Source: an uncultured Oscillospiraceae bacterium
GTDB lineage: Bacteria; Bacillota; Clostridia; Oscillospirales; Oscillospiraceae
Assembly: GCA_934662925.1 (NCBI GenBank)
Contig: CAKUKL010000085.1
Coordinates: forward strand, 1-6,585
Length of the DNA: 6,585 bases
Direction: 5' to 3'
Of this stretch, positions 6,060 through 6,585 are shown in pieces. How positions within the stretch are numbered: the first letter of the stretch is position 1; every line of letters starts with the position of its first letter. Made by a program: the position numbers and the translations under genes. The notes under the pieces are model-generated. The model saw nothing but the letters and a program-made list of their open reading frames with translations. It had not been told where the DNA came from and did no database searches.

Positions 6060-6585
6060 ATGAAAAATATCGTAGTCATTACCGGCGGCGGCAGCGGCAT
6101 GGGCCTTGAGGCCGCCAAGCTGATGGATAAGGACAGCCATATCATTCTGGTGGGCCGCACGCCCGCCAAGCTGCAGAACGCGCTGGACGCGCTGGCGGCG
6201 CTGGGGCTGGACGCGGAGGCGTTTCCCGCGGACGCGGGTGATGCGGTCTCCGTGGAGAAGCTGGCCGCCTACGCGGCTTCGCTGGGCAATGTGAAGACCG
6301 TCATCCACGCGGCGGGCATCTCTCCCCACATGGCCAGCGGCGAGGAGATATTCCGCGTCAACGCCATCGGCGCCATCAACATCGACACGGCCTTCCTGAA
6401 GGTCATGGGCCCGGGGAGCTGCATCCTGAACGTGGCGTCCATGTCGGCGTACATGCTGCCCGCCGCCCAGACACCCACGGCGCTGTATCAGGTGGCCATG
6501 AAGGACGCGAACGCCTTTATGGCGGGCGCGGCCCAGATGCTGGGCAATATCCCCGAGGAGAAGCGCCCCGGCGCGGGGTATACCA
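6060..6585 (+). CDS. SDR-family oxidoreductase, 5' part only (SDR3, paralogue of SDR2)
   Basis: The first 175 codons of an SDR cut by the window edge. Motifs are TGGGSGMG (8-15), Gly32-Arg33 after the second strand (typical of NADP(H) use, unlike Asp32 of SDR2), HAAG (83-86), V-N-A-I-G with Asn101, Ser127 in VASMSAY, and Tyr174 at the very end (GYT). Spacing matches SDR2 nearly residue for residue: both have Tyr174, both have a long Ser-to-Tyr insert (47-48 residues), and both share the IGxxNI and AF patterns. This marks them as paralogues of the 3-alpha-hydroxysteroid-dehydrogenase-like type. SDR3 keeps the catalytic Asn that SDR2 lacks; its Lys position (178) lies beyond the window. It follows a terminator and a decayed region, so it may be expressed separately from the main operon. 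The substrate is unknown. Confidence 0.9.
   Translation, partial: MKNIVVITGGGSGMGLEAAKLMDKDSHIILVGRTPAKLQNALDALAALGLDAEAFPADAGDAVSVEKLAAYAASLGNVKTVIHAAGISPHMASGEEIFRVNAIGAINIDTAFLKVMGPGSCILNVASMSAYMLPAAQTPTALYQVAMKDANAFMAGAAQMLGNIPEEKRPGAGYT

Noticed and set aside
1..6585. CRISPR arrays, tRNA/rRNA genes, insertion sequences, long direct repeats
   Set aside because: I saw no regularly spaced repeats, tRNA-like cloverleafs, transposase motifs or terminal inverted repeats on either strand.

Overview
The window is a GC-rich, G/C-ending-codon stretch with strong AGGAGG-type ribosome binding sites and every convincing gene on the + strand. Codon use, the Shine-Dalgarno sites and the protein flavour suggest an anaerobic clostridial gut bacterium (Oscillospiraceae-like, e.g. 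the Flavonifractor/Oscillibacter neighbourhood). That placement is inference; no rRNA or other marker gene is present.

Layout. (1) 20-787: a LuxR-type regulator, closed by a strong intrinsic terminator (815-854). (2) 788-1064: a regulatory gap with that terminator, an inverted repeat, a weak promoter candidate and a leader hairpin. (3) 1065-5266: four genes in one direction that look like an operon: classical SDR (SDR1), divergent SDR (SDR2), a 14-helix MFS transporter, and a PanB (ketopantoate hydroxymethyltransferase) homologue lacking several canonical active-site residues. A perfect intrinsic terminator (5280-5319) closes it. (4) 5355-6022: a decayed region. It holds an N-terminal remnant of a FabK/nitronate-monooxygenase-type flavoprotein, joined out of frame to a protein fragment I cannot name, which is itself interrupted by a TAG codon. 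(5) 6060-6585: the start of a third SDR (SDR3), a paralogue of SDR2, cut by the window edge just after its catalytic tyrosine.

How the genes may work together (inference). Three dehydrogenases, a transporter and a carbon-carbon bond lyase/transferase-like enzyme behind a LuxR regulator suggest an inducible pathway that oxidises, reduces or epimerises a hydroxylated small molecule, possibly a steroid/bile-acid-like or plant-derived compound, with import or export by the MFS protein. SDR1 and SDR2 have the acidic residue typical of NAD(H) use, while SDR3 has a Gly-Arg pair typical of NADP(H) use. That is the sort of pairing used for redox epimerisation. The substrate cannot be read from the sequence.

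The most unusual points are the PanB homologue without two of three expected metal ligands, the SDR2 enzyme with Asp and Arg where the SDR tetrad has Asn and Lys, and the rearranged, TAG-interrupted segment before SDR3.
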